A DNA stretch of 64,000 bases from Lacrimispora celerecrescens (GTDB lineage: Bacteria; Bacillota; Clostridia; Lachnospirales; Lachnospiraceae): assembly GCF_000732605.1 (NCBI RefSeq), contig NZ_JPME01000028.1, forward strand, positions 18,757-82,756. The letters run 5' to 3'. The position numbers and the translations under genes were made by a program. The notes under the pieces are model-generated. The model saw only the letters and a list, made by a program, of their open reading frames with translations, was not told the origin of the DNA and ran no database searches. This document shows positions 33,363 to 42,630 of this stretch, piece by piece (the stretch's first letter is position 1; every line of letters begins with the position of its first letter).

Positions 33363-34607
33363 CTAATAAAATGCCAGGAACGCAGGAACTACGATCATGA
33401 CCATAACCACTCCCAGCATCATAAACAGGGGCAGCAAAAGTTTTGTTCCTGCTTCTTCCCCCAGTTTTTTCGCCAGGTTCTTCCTTTGCTCAAAGGCGGA
33501 AACCATCTCTAGCTCTAAAGCCTGGCGAAGCTGTCTGCTTCCGTTTTTCTGGCTCTGTTCCAGAAGGGTGGAAAGCTTTAGGTAGGCCTGTAAACCGCAT
33601 CGCCTTCCAAATTCACTGTAAGCCCGTCCTTCCGACTGGCCGCTGCCGATCTGCCCTGCTGTTTTCACCATTTCTTCATAAGCCGGCCGTACACTTCTTT
33701 TCCCCTGCTTTACCGCCTCCTTATAGCCAGCTGCAATCCTCTCCCATGCTCCACGGACCGTAAGACCTGCCCCGATATAAACCACCAGCTTGGAAACCAC
33801 CTCAGAATAATCAAACAGCAATTGCTGCTCCCGTATTTTCGCCTGACTTTTTTTGTCAAACTCTTCTTTTACGTACAGAAGTGCCGCCAATAAAACCCCC
33901 AGTACCGGCAAGACCCGGTAATCTGCCTTTTCAGTCTGGAAATACGTCAGACGGTTCCCCTCATAGACTGACGGCAGCAGCAGACGATCCTCTGTCAGCT
34001 GTTTCGCATCCATCTGATTAATCCACTGAAGAAAGTTGGCAGCGAGTTTTTCTTCCTGAGTAAGTGAGGCCGGGTAAACCGTCACTTTAAACTCATATCG
34101 ATCTTCATAATGCCCATCCGTCACTCTGGCCATTAACCAGACCTGCTTTCCCTCTTCCGGTATTTCCTCATTGTGAATAATCCCAAAGGAATCAATCACC
34201 TGGGGATTATCAGATTCCCAGCTAATTCTAAGCCCGTATTCTCCCAGGCTGCTCTTTAAATTTAAGTTTTCTCTCACCTCCTCCAGGGTCTCATTTTCTC
34301 CAAGCATCTGTTTTATCAGCTCAGGCTGGATCCTTTGAAAAAGCTCCTTTACTTCCTCATTCCCATATTGCCGCTCCCTGACAGGGATTCTCACCGGTAT
34401 CTTCCTATTCCCATTCTCCTGGTCAAGCCCGGATACCAGGATATCATAGGTAGTATCTCCCTGCCCCGGCCCTGCCCGTTTAAGCCCTCCCCCTTCCGAT
34501 ACCATCTGTCCGCCTGCCGCAGAAACCAGCTTCATGACAGCATATAAAGCAATCCCTAAAACAGCACAGGCCGTCTGTATCTTTGTAAAAGGAAATCTCC
34601 ATTTCAT
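33363..34607 (-). CDS. tadC: TadC-like type II secretion F-domain protein with an extracytoplasmic insert
   Basis: This is a 414-residue inner-membrane platform protein. The C-terminal F domain is clear (about 240-414; FDYSEVVSKLVVYIGAGLTV, final KLLLPLFMMLGVVMVMIVVPAF). Unlike ordinary TadC (about 290-320 residues), it has an N-terminal membrane helix and then about 190 residues before the next helix. This insert includes a strand-rich segment (GLRISWESDNPQVIDSFG..EGKQVWLMARVTDG..YEFKVTVYP) that looks like a bacterial Ig-like domain. Start overlaps the TadB stop as ATGA. Confidence 0.85.
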   Translation of the reverse strand: MKWRFPFTKIQTACAVLGIALYAVMKLVSAAGGQMVSEGGGLKRAGPGQGDTTYDILVSGLDQENGNRKIPVRIPVRERQYGNEEVKELFQRIQPELIKQMLGENETLEEVRENLNLKSSLGEYGLRISWESDNPQVIDSFGIIHNEEIPEEGKQVWLMARVTDGHYEDRYEFKVTVYPASLTQEEKLAANFLQWINQMDAKQLTEDRLLLPSVYEGNRLTYFQTEKADYRVLPVLGVLLAALLYVKEEFDKKSQAKIREQQLLFDYSEVVSKLVVYIGAGLTVRGAWERIAAGYKEAVKQGKRSVRPAYEEMVKTAGQIGSGQSEGRAYSEFGRRCGLQAYLKLSTLLEQSQKNGSRQLRQALELEMVSAFEQRKNLAKKLGEEAGTKLLLPLFMMLGVVMVMIVVPAFLAFY

Positions 34608-35482
34608 ATCTCAATCCTCATAATCCACTTAGCAGTCACCAGCGCAACGATGTAAATGATCATACATAGAGTCATAAGAATCCTTCCAATACCCGTACTG
34701 TACATGATGTTAAAAAAGCCAGGAGAAGTCAGATCTATATAAAGAACAATAAAAAAGGGGATCATGCTCATAATTCTTTGTTCAAACTGTTTTGAGGCTG
34801 TCATGGTTAGAATCTCCTGTCTTACTTGTACCTTGTCTCTTATTACATCTGCCGTATGGCTTATAATCGAAACCAGTTCTCCTCCGCTTCGTTTTGCCGC
34901 GGTAAATACCTCAGCAAAGTTTTTAACATCATCAAGACCGCTGCGGCCTGCAAAATCAGAAAGTGCCTGCTCCACCGAACGGTTCATCCGGATCTGACTC
35001 TCAATATGCTTAAACTCCCTGGAAACCATCCCCTCCTCCCCGAAAAGTAAAACCAATTCCTTTACAGAAGCAGAAAACGCATTTTCCACAGAGTATCCGG
35101 CACTTAGGAAGGAGGCTAAAAGCAAGATACCCTCCTTAAATTCCAGATTTAACTGCTGAAGCCGAACTTCCTTCAGTTCTCTTTTTTTAATCATGGGGAA
35201 TAAAAAGACCATTGGGATAAATATCAGAAATGACTGGACGCTGCGATAAAAAACGTAAGCGAAAATCCCTGCAATTGCCAGACCCTGAAATCCATACAGG
35301 CACCTCTGAATGGGTGTCAGAACATAAATTTCATATCTCAATGCCTGCTGCTTTGAGTTTTTCGGTGTTTTGAATGATTCCAACTTTTTTAAGACTTCCA
35401 TAAACGGCCTGTCCTTCTTCCAGACTCCCAGAATCTTCTTCAAACCTGTATAACGGATTAAGCCTGATTTCTCCGTTCTCAT
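34604..35482 (-). CDS. tadB: TadB-like type II secretion F-domain protein
   Basis: The 292-residue platform protein has membrane helices near 60-100 and 260-290 and the F domain core (FKEGILLLASFLSAGYSVENAF, RSGGELVSIISHTADVIRDKV). The ATG at 35482 sits 9 nt after GGAGG and is the best start, which makes it overlap the last 50 codons of tadA by 152 bp. An internal ATG (35401) has only a weak site. It works with TadC around the TadA ATPase to assemble the Flp pilus. Confidence 0.86.
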   Translation of the reverse strand: MRTEKSGLIRYTGLKKILGVWKKDRPFMEVLKKLESFKTPKNSKQQALRYEIYVLTPIQRCLYGFQGLAIAGIFAYVFYRSVQSFLIFIPMVFLFPMIKKRELKEVRLQQLNLEFKEGILLLASFLSAGYSVENAFSASVKELVLLFGEEGMVSREFKHIESQIRMNRSVEQALSDFAGRSGLDDVKNFAEVFTAAKRSGGELVSIISHTADVIRDKVQVRQEILTMTASKQFEQRIMSMIPFFIVLYIDLTSPGFFNIMYSTGIGRILMTLCMIIYIVALVTAKWIMRIEI

Positions 35483-36551
35483 AACCAATTACCTCCACAA
35501 TGGACAAGACTCTCCTGCTTTTATCTCTTAACCGTCCCAGATGAATTAAAATATCAATTGCTGCCGCAACCTGGCTTCTGACCGCTGCCAATGGGATATC
35601 TGCTCCCATAAGCACCATAGTCTCCAGCCGGGAAAGCATATCCCTGGGACTATTTCCATGTCCGGTGCTAAGGCTTCCGTCATGGCCGGTGTTCATGGCC
35701 GATATCATGTCCAAAGCCTCCTTTCCTCTCACCTCTCCAACGATTATTCTGCTGGGATTCATTCTAAGAGCAGCACGGATCAGATTTCCAATGGACACCT
35801 CCCCGTCTCCTTCCCCATTGGCCTCTCTTGTTTCAAGCCGCACCAGATTGGGAATATGAACGATTTTCAGTTCAGCAGAATCCTCAATGGTCACGATCCG
35901 CTCATCCCGGGGGATGTAGGCAGACAGTGCATTAAGGAACGTACTTTTTCCCGAATTAGTCCCGCCGCTGATAAAAATATTGTATCCGGCTTCCACAATG
36001 CATTTTAAAAAATCCGCAGCCTCTTCTGTGACCGAGCCCAGTTTTAACAGCTTTGTCATGGTAATGGGCTTTGGAAATTTACGAATGGTCACTGCGGGAC
36101 CGTCTAAGGCAATAGGCGGCAGCACTACATGAACTCTGGAACCATCAGCTAACCTGGCATCCGAAATGGGCCTTGATACATTTACCGTACGGTTTACTCT
36201 GCTGACGATCTGCTGGATGATATCCTCTAACTGCTCCTGGCTGTCAAAAGCCCTGCCCCATGGCTCCATACGCCCGTTTTTCTCCACAAAGACATGGTCT
36301 GCTCCATTCACCATGATCTCCGTCACTTCCTCATCATCTACCAGCTCCTGAAGGGCACCCAGCCGCCGAAAAGAATCGAAGAGCCGGCCCCGAAGCTCCA
36401 TCTTATCTTTTAGTGGAAGAAAACTGCCCTGCCCATATTCCAGAATCCTGCGGTCTATGATGTCGTAAAGCTCCTCATCAGTTACCTGCTGCCGTTCATC
36501 CAGTTCTATCATGATCTCTTCCCGAAGCTTCCTTCTCTCCTCGTCGTCCAT
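35331..36551 (-). CDS. cpaF: TadA/CpaF secretion ATPase
   Basis: The 406-residue hexameric ATPase powers Flp pilus assembly. It has the CpaF start (LREEIMIELDERQQVTDEE), VMVNGADHVFVEKNG-type N-terminal blocks, Walker A GGTNSGKSTFLN (about 200-211), RIVTIEDSAEL, the Asp box and Walker B region RIIVGEVRGKEALDM, and the His box GHDGSLSTGHGNSP. ATG 36551 follows GGAGG. The last 50 residues are encoded in DNA that also encodes the start of TadB. Confidence 0.93.
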   Translation of the reverse strand: MDDEERRKLREEIMIELDERQQVTDEELYDIIDRRILEYGQGSFLPLKDKMELRGRLFDSFRRLGALQELVDDEEVTEIMVNGADHVFVEKNGRMEPWGRAFDSQEQLEDIIQQIVSRVNRTVNVSRPISDARLADGSRVHVVLPPIALDGPAVTIRKFPKPITMTKLLKLGSVTEEAADFLKCIVEAGYNIFISGGTNSGKSTFLNALSAYIPRDERIVTIEDSAELKIVHIPNLVRLETREANGEGDGEVSIGNLIRAALRMNPSRIIVGEVRGKEALDMISAMNTGHDGSLSTGHGNSPRDMLSRLETMVLMGADIPLAAVRSQVAAAIDILIHLGRLRDKSRRVLSIVEVIGYENGEIRLNPLYRFEEDSGSLEEGQAVYGSLKKVGIIQNTEKLKAAGIEI

Positions 36552-36582
36552 ATCTGTTCCTCCTTGTACAATCCCTTTAAAC

Positions 36583-37584
36583 TTAAGGCTGTTTCCTTAA
36601 AAGCTGTCTTGTATAATCTCCCAGTTCTCCCCATAAGAGCTGCTCCAGATAGTTGTCTTTCCGGCCAAAGCTGCAGTGGTAGGGAGGTTTTATTTTCTGA
36701 ATCCGGTGTTTAAGGGCTTCATAACCGGATGACATCAAATATTCCTCAAACTCTTCTATCTTTGCTGCGGACACGCAGTCATCCTTTACCGGCATATATA
36801 CTGCATCGCATATCTCCAGCACCTCCGCGGCTTTCTTACCGAATTGGCCTAAATCCAGAATGATGGATTCATAAACACTTTCCCTGGCTATATGGATTAT
36901 CAGCTCCGCCATCATCTGGCCGGTCACCTGGCAAAGATCTTCAGGATATTGCACAGGCGGCACATAGTCCAGTTCTCCCCAGGTATAGACGACGGATCCA
37001 AGGCGTACCCATCGAAAACCTTCCTGACTGTAATAATACAAAAGATCAGACAAACCTCCCCTGTACTCTTCACCAATCAACCGCCGGAACCCGGAACAAT
37101 CCTCTAAATTTAAATAAAGGACCTTTAAATCCCGGGCTAGCAGCTGGCCCATGGTAAGGGCAAAAGAGGTCTTTAGGCACCGGTTAATGGGTGAATAGAC
37201 TCCTATGATCCTGCCCGCCTTTGAAGCCATGGCATAACCCGGATCGTCAGGATTGTCACAATAGTAATTCATCACCTCACGCATCAGGCTGTCTGCAGCC
37301 TGATATTTATAAACAATTGGATACTGTCCCCCCGGGGAGACTGCCTCACCGTCAGCCAGCAGGACCACAACGGCGGCGCCTATCTTCTCTATTTCCTCCC
37401 TGGAAACGGAAGAACTAATGAGCAAAAGTTCTATCTTATGGTCTTCTCCATAGGCCTTCAGCCGTTCCAGGGCAGTAAATGCCATAACCGAGAACCCAAC
37501 CTGCTCCTTTTGGCTAACAAATTCCGTGAACCTCTCCGTATACAAAGGATCTGTATCATAAACTGCCATCACTCTCTTTGCCAA
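36583..37584 (-). CDS. TadZ/CpaE-like protein lacking a Walker A loop
   Basis: The 333-residue protein has a receiver-like N-terminal half (about 1-120) and a MinD/ParA-like C-terminal half (about 125-320; GVYSPINRCLKTSFALTMGQLLA, DLKVLYLNLEDCSGF, SIILDLGQFGKKAAEVLE). In the usual P-loop position the sequence is YSPINRCLKTSF, so the GKT of a true Walker A is only partly kept. TadZ proteins help to place the pilus machine. Start is TTG 37584, 7 nt after GGAGG. Confidence 0.8.
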   Translation of the reverse strand: MAKRVMAVYDTDPLYTERFTEFVSQKEQVGFSVMAFTALERLKAYGEDHKIELLLISSSVSREEIEKIGAAVVVLLADGEAVSPGGQYPIVYKYQAADSLMREVMNYYCDNPDDPGYAMASKAGRIIGVYSPINRCLKTSFALTMGQLLARDLKVLYLNLEDCSGFRRLIGEEYRGGLSDLLYYYSQEGFRWVRLGSVVYTWGELDYVPPVQYPEDLCQVTGQMMAELIIHIARESVYESIILDLGQFGKKAAEVLEICDAVYMPVKDDCVSAAKIEEFEEYLMSSGYEALKHRIQKIKPPYHCSFGRKDNYLEQLLWGELGDYTRQLLRKQP

Positions 37585-37616
37585 AACCAAACCTCCTTAA
37601 TTTGTATACTAATAAA

Positions 37617-38117
37617 TCACCTTATCACCCAAACCATAGAGCCAAGTGTGCCCAAGAACAGGCACAGACCCAGAGGTATCACCACATCATATCCATCCCG
37701 GACAGGATCGTAGTAAGTTGTAAGCTTCCTTGTTTGAAATACGCGCATGATATAGGCAAGAAGACAGGTAAGGCGGGCGAAAAGACTGCCACTCCCTGCC
37801 ATTTTGATAAAGGACCAGAAAGCCCCTATAAGAAAACCAAGTCCGACTGCCAAAGCGCCTGTTCTAAACCCCAGAAAGCCGCAGATAAGTGCAGTCAGTT
37901 TGATATCTCCTGCACCGATCATCCGGCACAGGAATAATAAAAAGAATCCCCCAGTCACTATGATGAGCCTTAGAAGAAACATAAGACTTTCCAAAGGCTT
38001 CTCTTGTTCTGAGAATTCAAGCAGAATGCCAAGAATGATACCTGAAAGCACCAGCCAGTTAGGTATACGGTGTTCCCGGACATCATAAAAAGCTCCTGCC
38101 CCCAAAATTAGCAGCAA
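37617..38117 (-). CDS. Prepilin peptidase CpaA-like (A24), first gene of the Tad operon
   Basis: The 166-residue protein has six hydrophobic helices with catalytic Asp in FYDVREHRIPNW (about 11) and MIGAGDIKLTA (GxGD, about 69). It should remove the Flp prepilin leader. The start is uncertain: the frame opens at TTG 38117 without a close ribosome site. An ATG at 38125 downstream of AGAGGAGG would be in frame only if the T4 run (38116-38119, + strand A4) had one more base, giving a MLFLLLILG start. Confidence 0.85.
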   Translation of the reverse strand: MLLILGAGAFYDVREHRIPNWLVLSGIILGILLEFSEQEKPLESLMFLLRLIIVTGGFFLLFLCRMIGAGDIKLTALICGFLGFRTGALAVGLGFLIGAFWSFIKMAGSGSLFARLTCLLAYIMRVFQTRKLTTYYDPVRDGYDVVIPLGLCLFLGTLGSMVWVIR

Positions 38118-38272
38118 AATAACATAACGTACGATACGATCCTCCTCTTTTCTTAAATCTCTACATTGGAATTCACGCTGGAAAAACAGCTTTGGATTAT
38201 GGAATCAAACGTCCATAATGTCTTGAAAACTTTGAAATGCTTTATGCGGAACGCATATAAGAATGTGCCTTT

Positions 38273-38301
38273 ATTATGCACAGGAGAAAAAGAAATGTCA
38301 A
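38273..38301 (-). promoter_or_regulatory. SigA-type promoter of the Tad operon
   Basis: On the minus strand TTGACA and CATAAT are separated by exactly 17 bp, giving a leader of about 140 nt before the first Tad gene. Confidence 0.65.
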
Positions 38302-38449
38302 CTGTTTTTTATTAGAAATACTGTATACTTAATTTTTATGACTTTTTGAAAATAAGAATCCTTCTATCACTTTATTGTCATTTTCAACAATTTTTTCCAT
38401 TTTTTTACTTATATCGCAGCATAAATCACAAAATTTCAGCACCAAAACA

Positions 38450-38478
38450 TTGACGTTATCCTACCTGGATGATAAAAT
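38450..38478 (+). promoter_or_regulatory. SigA-type promoter of the arsR-like gene
   Basis: TTGACG and TAAAAT are separated by 17 bp, about 40 bp before the ATG at 38520. Confidence 0.6.
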
Positions 38479-38519
38479 AATATTAGTTTAATTTTTTAAA
38501 CCAAAGGAGGAATCCACTG

Positions 38520-38900
38520 ATGCATGCCGAGGATTTTAATGAACTTTTCCGGAATTGCATGCCTATCTTTATTGCTCTGGGGGACGAAGTCCGGCTGGCC
38601 ATTATTGAGGGTCTCGCCTGCATAAGTCTTTATGATGATCTGGGAAACGACGTAACAGACATCAGGGCTAGCTTGAGCATAAAGCCCTCACAGGGAATGA
38701 ATGTAAAGGAAATCACGGAAATGACCCGGTTGTCCCGCCCTGCCATTTCCCATCATTTAAAGATTTTAAAAGAAGCAGGTCTTGTGAATGTCCGTCAGGA
38801 GGGGACAGCTAATTATTACTATCTGACCATAAGCGACAGTACAAAAAAACTTTGCTCCCTGGGAAAGTATTTGCAGGAGCTAATGAACCAAGTTTCATAA
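38520..38900 (+). CDS. ArsR family transcriptional regulator
   Basis: The 126-residue winged-helix protein opens IFIALGDEVRLAIIEGL. It has the recognition region NVKEITEMTRLSRPAISHHLKILKEAGLV (about 61-89) and the wing VRQEGTANYYYL. No paired Cys metal site is visible, so it is probably not a classical metal sensor. It has an AAAGGAGG ribosome site. Whether it regulates the divergent Tad operon or the downstream YaaL/glycogen genes is open. Confidence 0.85.
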   Translation: MHAEDFNELFRNCMPIFIALGDEVRLAIIEGLACISLYDDLGNDVTDIRASLSIKPSQGMNVKEITEMTRLSRPAISHHLKILKEAGLVNVRQEGTANYYYLTISDSTKKLCSLGKYLQELMNQVS

Positions 38901-39000
38901 TTATAAAAGATATACAGGTAATAAATGAATAAAGTACCATTTTCCAGACATACTGAATTTATAGCATTCGGTAAAAATTATAAAATCTGGAGATGATAAA

Positions 39001-39216
39001 ATGAAAGGTCTTTTAAAAAAACATCTGGTACTATCAGAGGAAGAGCGAAATTTAAGGCGTGAGATTGAGCGTTCCAAAACCGCCATTGATTCCGCCAGAA
39101 ACCACTTTGAACAAGTGGTTGATCCTACACTTATTGATTGTTATATTTATGAACTTAACGCGGCACAGCTGCGTTACCAGTTCCTTCTGCGCCGCTTTAA
39201 AAGCCGGGAGGTATAA
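39001..39216 (+). CDS. YaaL-like DUF2508 family protein
   Basis: The 71-residue helical protein matches DUF2508 by the pattern LRREIERSKTAIDSARNHF and VDPTLIDCYIYELNAAQLRYQFLLRRFK. YaaL-type proteins are conserved in Firmicutes and of unknown role. ATG 39001 follows GGAGATG. It lies 26 bp before the GH13 gene and is probably co-transcribed with it. Confidence 0.78.
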   Translation: MKGLLKKHLVLSEEERNLRREIERSKTAIDSARNHFEQVVDPTLIDCYIYELNAAQLRYQFLLRRFKSREV

Positions 39217-39242
39217 ACTATTATAATCTGGAGGATAAGTAT

Positions 39243-40577
39243 ATGAGCAAGTGGTATGAAAGGGGAGCTTTTTATCACATATATCCCCTGGGGCTTGTGG
39301 GCGCTCCGAAAGAGAACAGAGAATCTTCTGTTACAGACCAATTTGGGCAGCTTTGTGAGTGGATTTCCCATATCCGGTCTCTGGGGTGTAACGCGATCTA
39401 CATCGGGCCACTGTTTGAATCCTCTACCCATGGGTACGATACCCGTGATTACCGGATGGTGGATCGCCGCCTTGGTGATAAGGAAGGCTTTCAGGAGTTT
39501 GTATCCCGCTGCCACAAAGCGGGAATCAAGGTGGTTGTAGACGGCGTTTTCAACCATACAGGACGGGATTTTTTTGCATTTCAAGATATCTTAAACCATG
39601 GGGCGAGTTCTCCCTACAGGGACTGGTACCGGGGAATCAATTTTTCCTGCTGCAGTCCCTTGGGAGATTCCTTTGGATATGAAGCATGGCAGGGGCATTT
39701 TGAACTTCCTTGCCTTAATCTTTTTAATCCCGCTGTCAAGCAGTATCTTTTTGATACAATAAAGTTCTGGATCCACACCTTTGACATTGACGGAATACGT
39801 CTTGACTGTGCTAATGTACTGGACTTTGGGTTTATGAAAGAACTGCGGCAAAATTCAGCAGGAGTGAAGGAAGACTTCTGGCTCATGGGGGAAGTAATCC
39901 ATGGGGAATATGGCAGATGGGTCAATCAGGACATCCTGCATTCTGTCACCAACTACGAACTACATAAAAGCATTTATTCAGGTCATAATGATCATAACTA
40001 TTTTGAGATTGCACACAATGTAAAGAGGCTGGAATCCATTGGTTCCCAGCTTTATACCTTTGTGGACAATCATGACGAAAACAGGATTGCAAGTAAACTT
40101 AATAATCTACAGCATCTCTATCCTGTCTACACCCTGTTATTCACTCTTCCCGGAATTCCCTCCATCTATTATGGCAGTGAATTTGGGATGGAGGGCAAAC
40201 GGACCAATACGGATGACTCTATGCTGCGCCCTATGGTCTCCATTTCCGAAATAAAGGAGCTATCCTGCCCGCTTGAGGACTTTATCAGTAAGCTAGGTCA
40301 TATCCACGAACAAAACCCGGAGTTTCATGGAGGCCGGTACCAGGAGCTTCTTCTCACCAACCGTCAGTATGCCTTTGCACGGTTTCACGAGAATCAGGCC
40401 ATCATCACTGCTGTCAACAATGACGAATCTGACGCATTTGCCCAGGTACCCTGTCCTTGTGAGGGAAACACGGCTGTCAATCTTCTGAACGATGAAGTGT
40501 TTCCAGTAATTGACCATAAAATCGGATTGACCATACCCGCAAATCGGGGTGTTATCTTAAAGATCATGGAGGGATGA
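39243..40577 (+). CDS. GH13 alpha-amylase family glycosidase
   Basis: The 444-residue (beta/alpha)8 enzyme acts on alpha-1,4-glucans or maltodextrins. The four GH13 regions are present: VVDGVFNHTG (about 97-106), GIRLDCANVL with the nucleophile Asp (about 182), FWLMGEVIHG with the acid/base Glu (about 213), and FVDNHDENR with the third Asp (about 277). No signal peptide, so cytoplasmic. It sits 4 bp before glgB and probably takes part in glycogen remodelling or breakdown. Exact specificity cannot be read. Confidence 0.9.
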   Translation: MSKWYERGAFYHIYPLGLVGAPKENRESSVTDQFGQLCEWISHIRSLGCNAIYIGPLFESSTHGYDTRDYRMVDRRLGDKEGFQEFVSRCHKAGIKVVVDGVFNHTGRDFFAFQDILNHGASSPYRDWYRGINFSCCSPLGDSFGYEAWQGHFELPCLNLFNPAVKQYLFDTIKFWIHTFDIDGIRLDCANVLDFGFMKELRQNSAGVKEDFWLMGEVIHGEYGRWVNQDILHSVTNYELHKSIYSGHNDHNYFEIAHNVKRLESIGSQLYTFVDNHDENRIASKLNNLQHLYPVYTLLFTLPGIPSIYYGSEFGMEGKRTNTDDSMLRPMVSISEIKELSCPLEDFISKLGHIHEQNPEFHGGRYQELLLTNRQYAFARFHENQAIITAVNNDESDAFAQVPCPCEGNTAVNLLNDEVFPVIDHKIGLTIPANRGVILKIMEG

Positions 40578-40581
40578 GCGA

Positions 40582-42492
40582 ATGGAAAGTGGAAGAAATG
40601 AAATCGGAATGGGTTTTATCACAGAGGTTGACCGATACCTTTATAACAATGGAAGGCATTACGAAATCTACGAAAAGCTGGGCGCACATCCGGGAAACTA
40701 TGAAGGAATCGATGGGATGTATTTTGCAGTGTGGGCACCTCATGGAAGCCAGGTCAGCGTAGTAGGAGACTTTAACGGCTGGGATCCAGAGGCAAATCCC
40801 ATGACACTGCTTGCAGATTCCGGAATCTGGGAAGCCTTTGTTTCTGGTTTAAGCGTTGGGGAACTGTATAAATATGCGATCACCACCAGGAGCGGTAAGA
40901 TCCTTTTTAAAGCAGATCCTTACGCATTCCAATCAGAATATCGTCCTCAGACCGCCTCAGTTACCGCTGACCTTTCGGGATTTCAGTGGAAGGACCTAAC
41001 CTGGATGGAAAAACGGAAAACCAAAGATCCTTTTAATGACCCCATCAGCATTTATGAGGTACATTTAGGCTCCTGGCGGAAGAAAAACAGGGATGAAAAG
41101 GATGGTTTTTATACTTATATCGAAGCGGCACACGAACTGGCAGATTACATTCTGGAAATGGGTTATACCCATGTGGAGCTGATGGGAATTGCAGAGCATC
41201 CCTATGACGGTTCCTGGGGATATCAGGTAACAGGATATTTTGCTCCTACCTCCCGGTATGGTACTCCAGGGGAATTTATGTATTTCGTTAATTACATGCA
41301 CAAAAAAGGGATTGGAGTCATCCTTGACTGGGTTCCGGCCCATTTTCCAAAAGATGCTCATGGCCTGGCAGACTTTGACGGAGAAGCCTGTTACGAATAT
41401 CCGGACCCCCGGAAAGGGGAACACCCGGATTGGGGAACTAAGGTCTTTGATTACAGTAAATATGAGGTAGATAATTTCCTTATTGCCAATGCCCTTTACT
41501 GGGTAGATAAATTCCATATTGACGGGCTTCGGGTGGATGCGGTCGCTTCCATGCTTTATCTGGATTATGGAAGAGATAACGGGGAATGGGTACCAAACCA
41601 GTACGGTGGAAATGAGAATCTGGAGGCAATAGAGTTTTTTAAGCATTTAAACAGCGTCATTAAAAAACGGGGTAACGGAGCCATGGTCATTGCCGAGGAA
41701 TCTACCGTCTGGCCAAAGGTTACCGGAAATCAGGAAGAGGGAGGCCTTGGCTTTACCTTTAAATGGAATATGGGCTGGATGCATGATTTTCTGGAGTATA
41801 TGAAGCTGGATCCTTATTTCCGCAAATACAACCACCACAAAATGACATTTGGCCTTACATATTTTACAAGTGAAAATTATATACTGGTATTATCCCATGA
41901 TGAGGTGGTGCATTTGAAATGTTCCATGATCAACAAAATGCCGGGACTTCTGGAAGATAAATTTGCTAATTTAAAATTGGGATATACGTTTATGCTGGGT
42001 CATCCCGGTAAAAAACTGCTGTTCATGGGACAGGACTTCGGGCAGTTCCATGAATGGGATGAAAAGACCGCCCTGGACTGGTATCTGTCTGAGGAACCTT
42101 TAGGCAAGAGCCTTAAGGATTATGTCAGAGATCTTCTGCACCTGTATAAAAAATATCCGGCACTTTATGAAAAGGACTATGACTGGGAAGGCTTCTACTG
42201 GATCAATGCGGATGACAAGGAACGCAGCATTTTCAGTTTTATCAGGTACAGCAAGGATAAAAAGCGCAGCCTGCTGTTTGTCTTAAATTTCACTCCTGTA
42301 GCCCGTCCAGATTACCGGGTAGGAGTACCGAAGCGGGGAACTTATACTCTTTTATTAGACCAGGATCATGGACTGTACAAACGGGGAGAAAAAGCGCCTT
42401 CTATCCGCTCTGAAAAAATGGAATGGGACGGACAGGAGTACTCCTTTCCTTACCAAATTCCGGCTTATGGCGCGGCTGTTTTCCGCTTTTAA
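40582..42492 (+). CDS. glgB: 1,4-alpha-glucan branching enzyme GlgB
   Basis: GlgB makes alpha-1,6 branches in glycogen. The 636-residue protein has an N-terminal CBM48 domain (VWAPHGSQVSVVGDFNGWD, about 48-66). The GH13 catalytic regions follow: DWVPAHFPKDAHGL, GLRVDAVASMLYLDY (nucleophile Asp), VIAEESTVWP (acid/base Glu) and LSHDEVVH, plus an all-beta C-terminal domain. Length is typical of the shorter branching enzymes. It follows the GH13 gene closely; glgC and glgD lie 3-5 kb away on the opposite strand. Confidence 0.96.
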   Translation: MESGRNEIGMGFITEVDRYLYNNGRHYEIYEKLGAHPGNYEGIDGMYFAVWAPHGSQVSVVGDFNGWDPEANPMTLLADSGIWEAFVSGLSVGELYKYAITTRSGKILFKADPYAFQSEYRPQTASVTADLSGFQWKDLTWMEKRKTKDPFNDPISIYEVHLGSWRKKNRDEKDGFYTYIEAAHELADYILEMGYTHVELMGIAEHPYDGSWGYQVTGYFAPTSRYGTPGEFMYFVNYMHKKGIGVILDWVPAHFPKDAHGLADFDGEACYEYPDPRKGEHPDWGTKVFDYSKYEVDNFLIANALYWVDKFHIDGLRVDAVASMLYLDYGRDNGEWVPNQYGGNENLEAIEFFKHLNSVIKKRGNGAMVIAEESTVWPKVTGNQEEGGLGFTFKWNMGWMHDFLEYMKLDPYFRKYNHHKMTFGLTYFTSENYILVLSHDEVVHLKCSMINKMPGLLEDKFANLKLGYTFMLGHPGKKLLFMGQDFGQFHEWDEKTALDWYLSEEPLGKSLKDYVRDLLHLYKKYPALYEKDYDWEGFYWINADDKERSIFSFIRYSKDKKRSLLFVLNFTPVARPDYRVGVPKRGTYTLLLDQDHGLYKRGEKAPSIRSEKMEWDGQEYSFPYQIPAYGAAVFRF

Positions 42493-42630
42493 GTTTGCAG
42501 CATATTCAGTAATTTTTTCCTGATAAATCTAAAAACAAGCTATACTTTTTATGGATTTTGTAGTAAAATATAAGTACAGAATCACTACATAACGGTTCAG
42601 ACTAATGGTTGGATGGAAGGAGAGATTCGT

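Larger units (their letters stand above)
38126..38519. other. Intergenic control region between tad operon and arsR-like gene
   Basis: The 394 bp between the divergent genes hold two promoters and several small inverted repeats: ATTATGGA/TCCATAAT (38196-38219), ATGCG/CGCAT (38244-38256) and TGTGC/GCACA (38264-38282). The first lies in the expected leader of the tad transcript. No further gene is visible; the rest is AT-rich. Confidence 0.6.
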
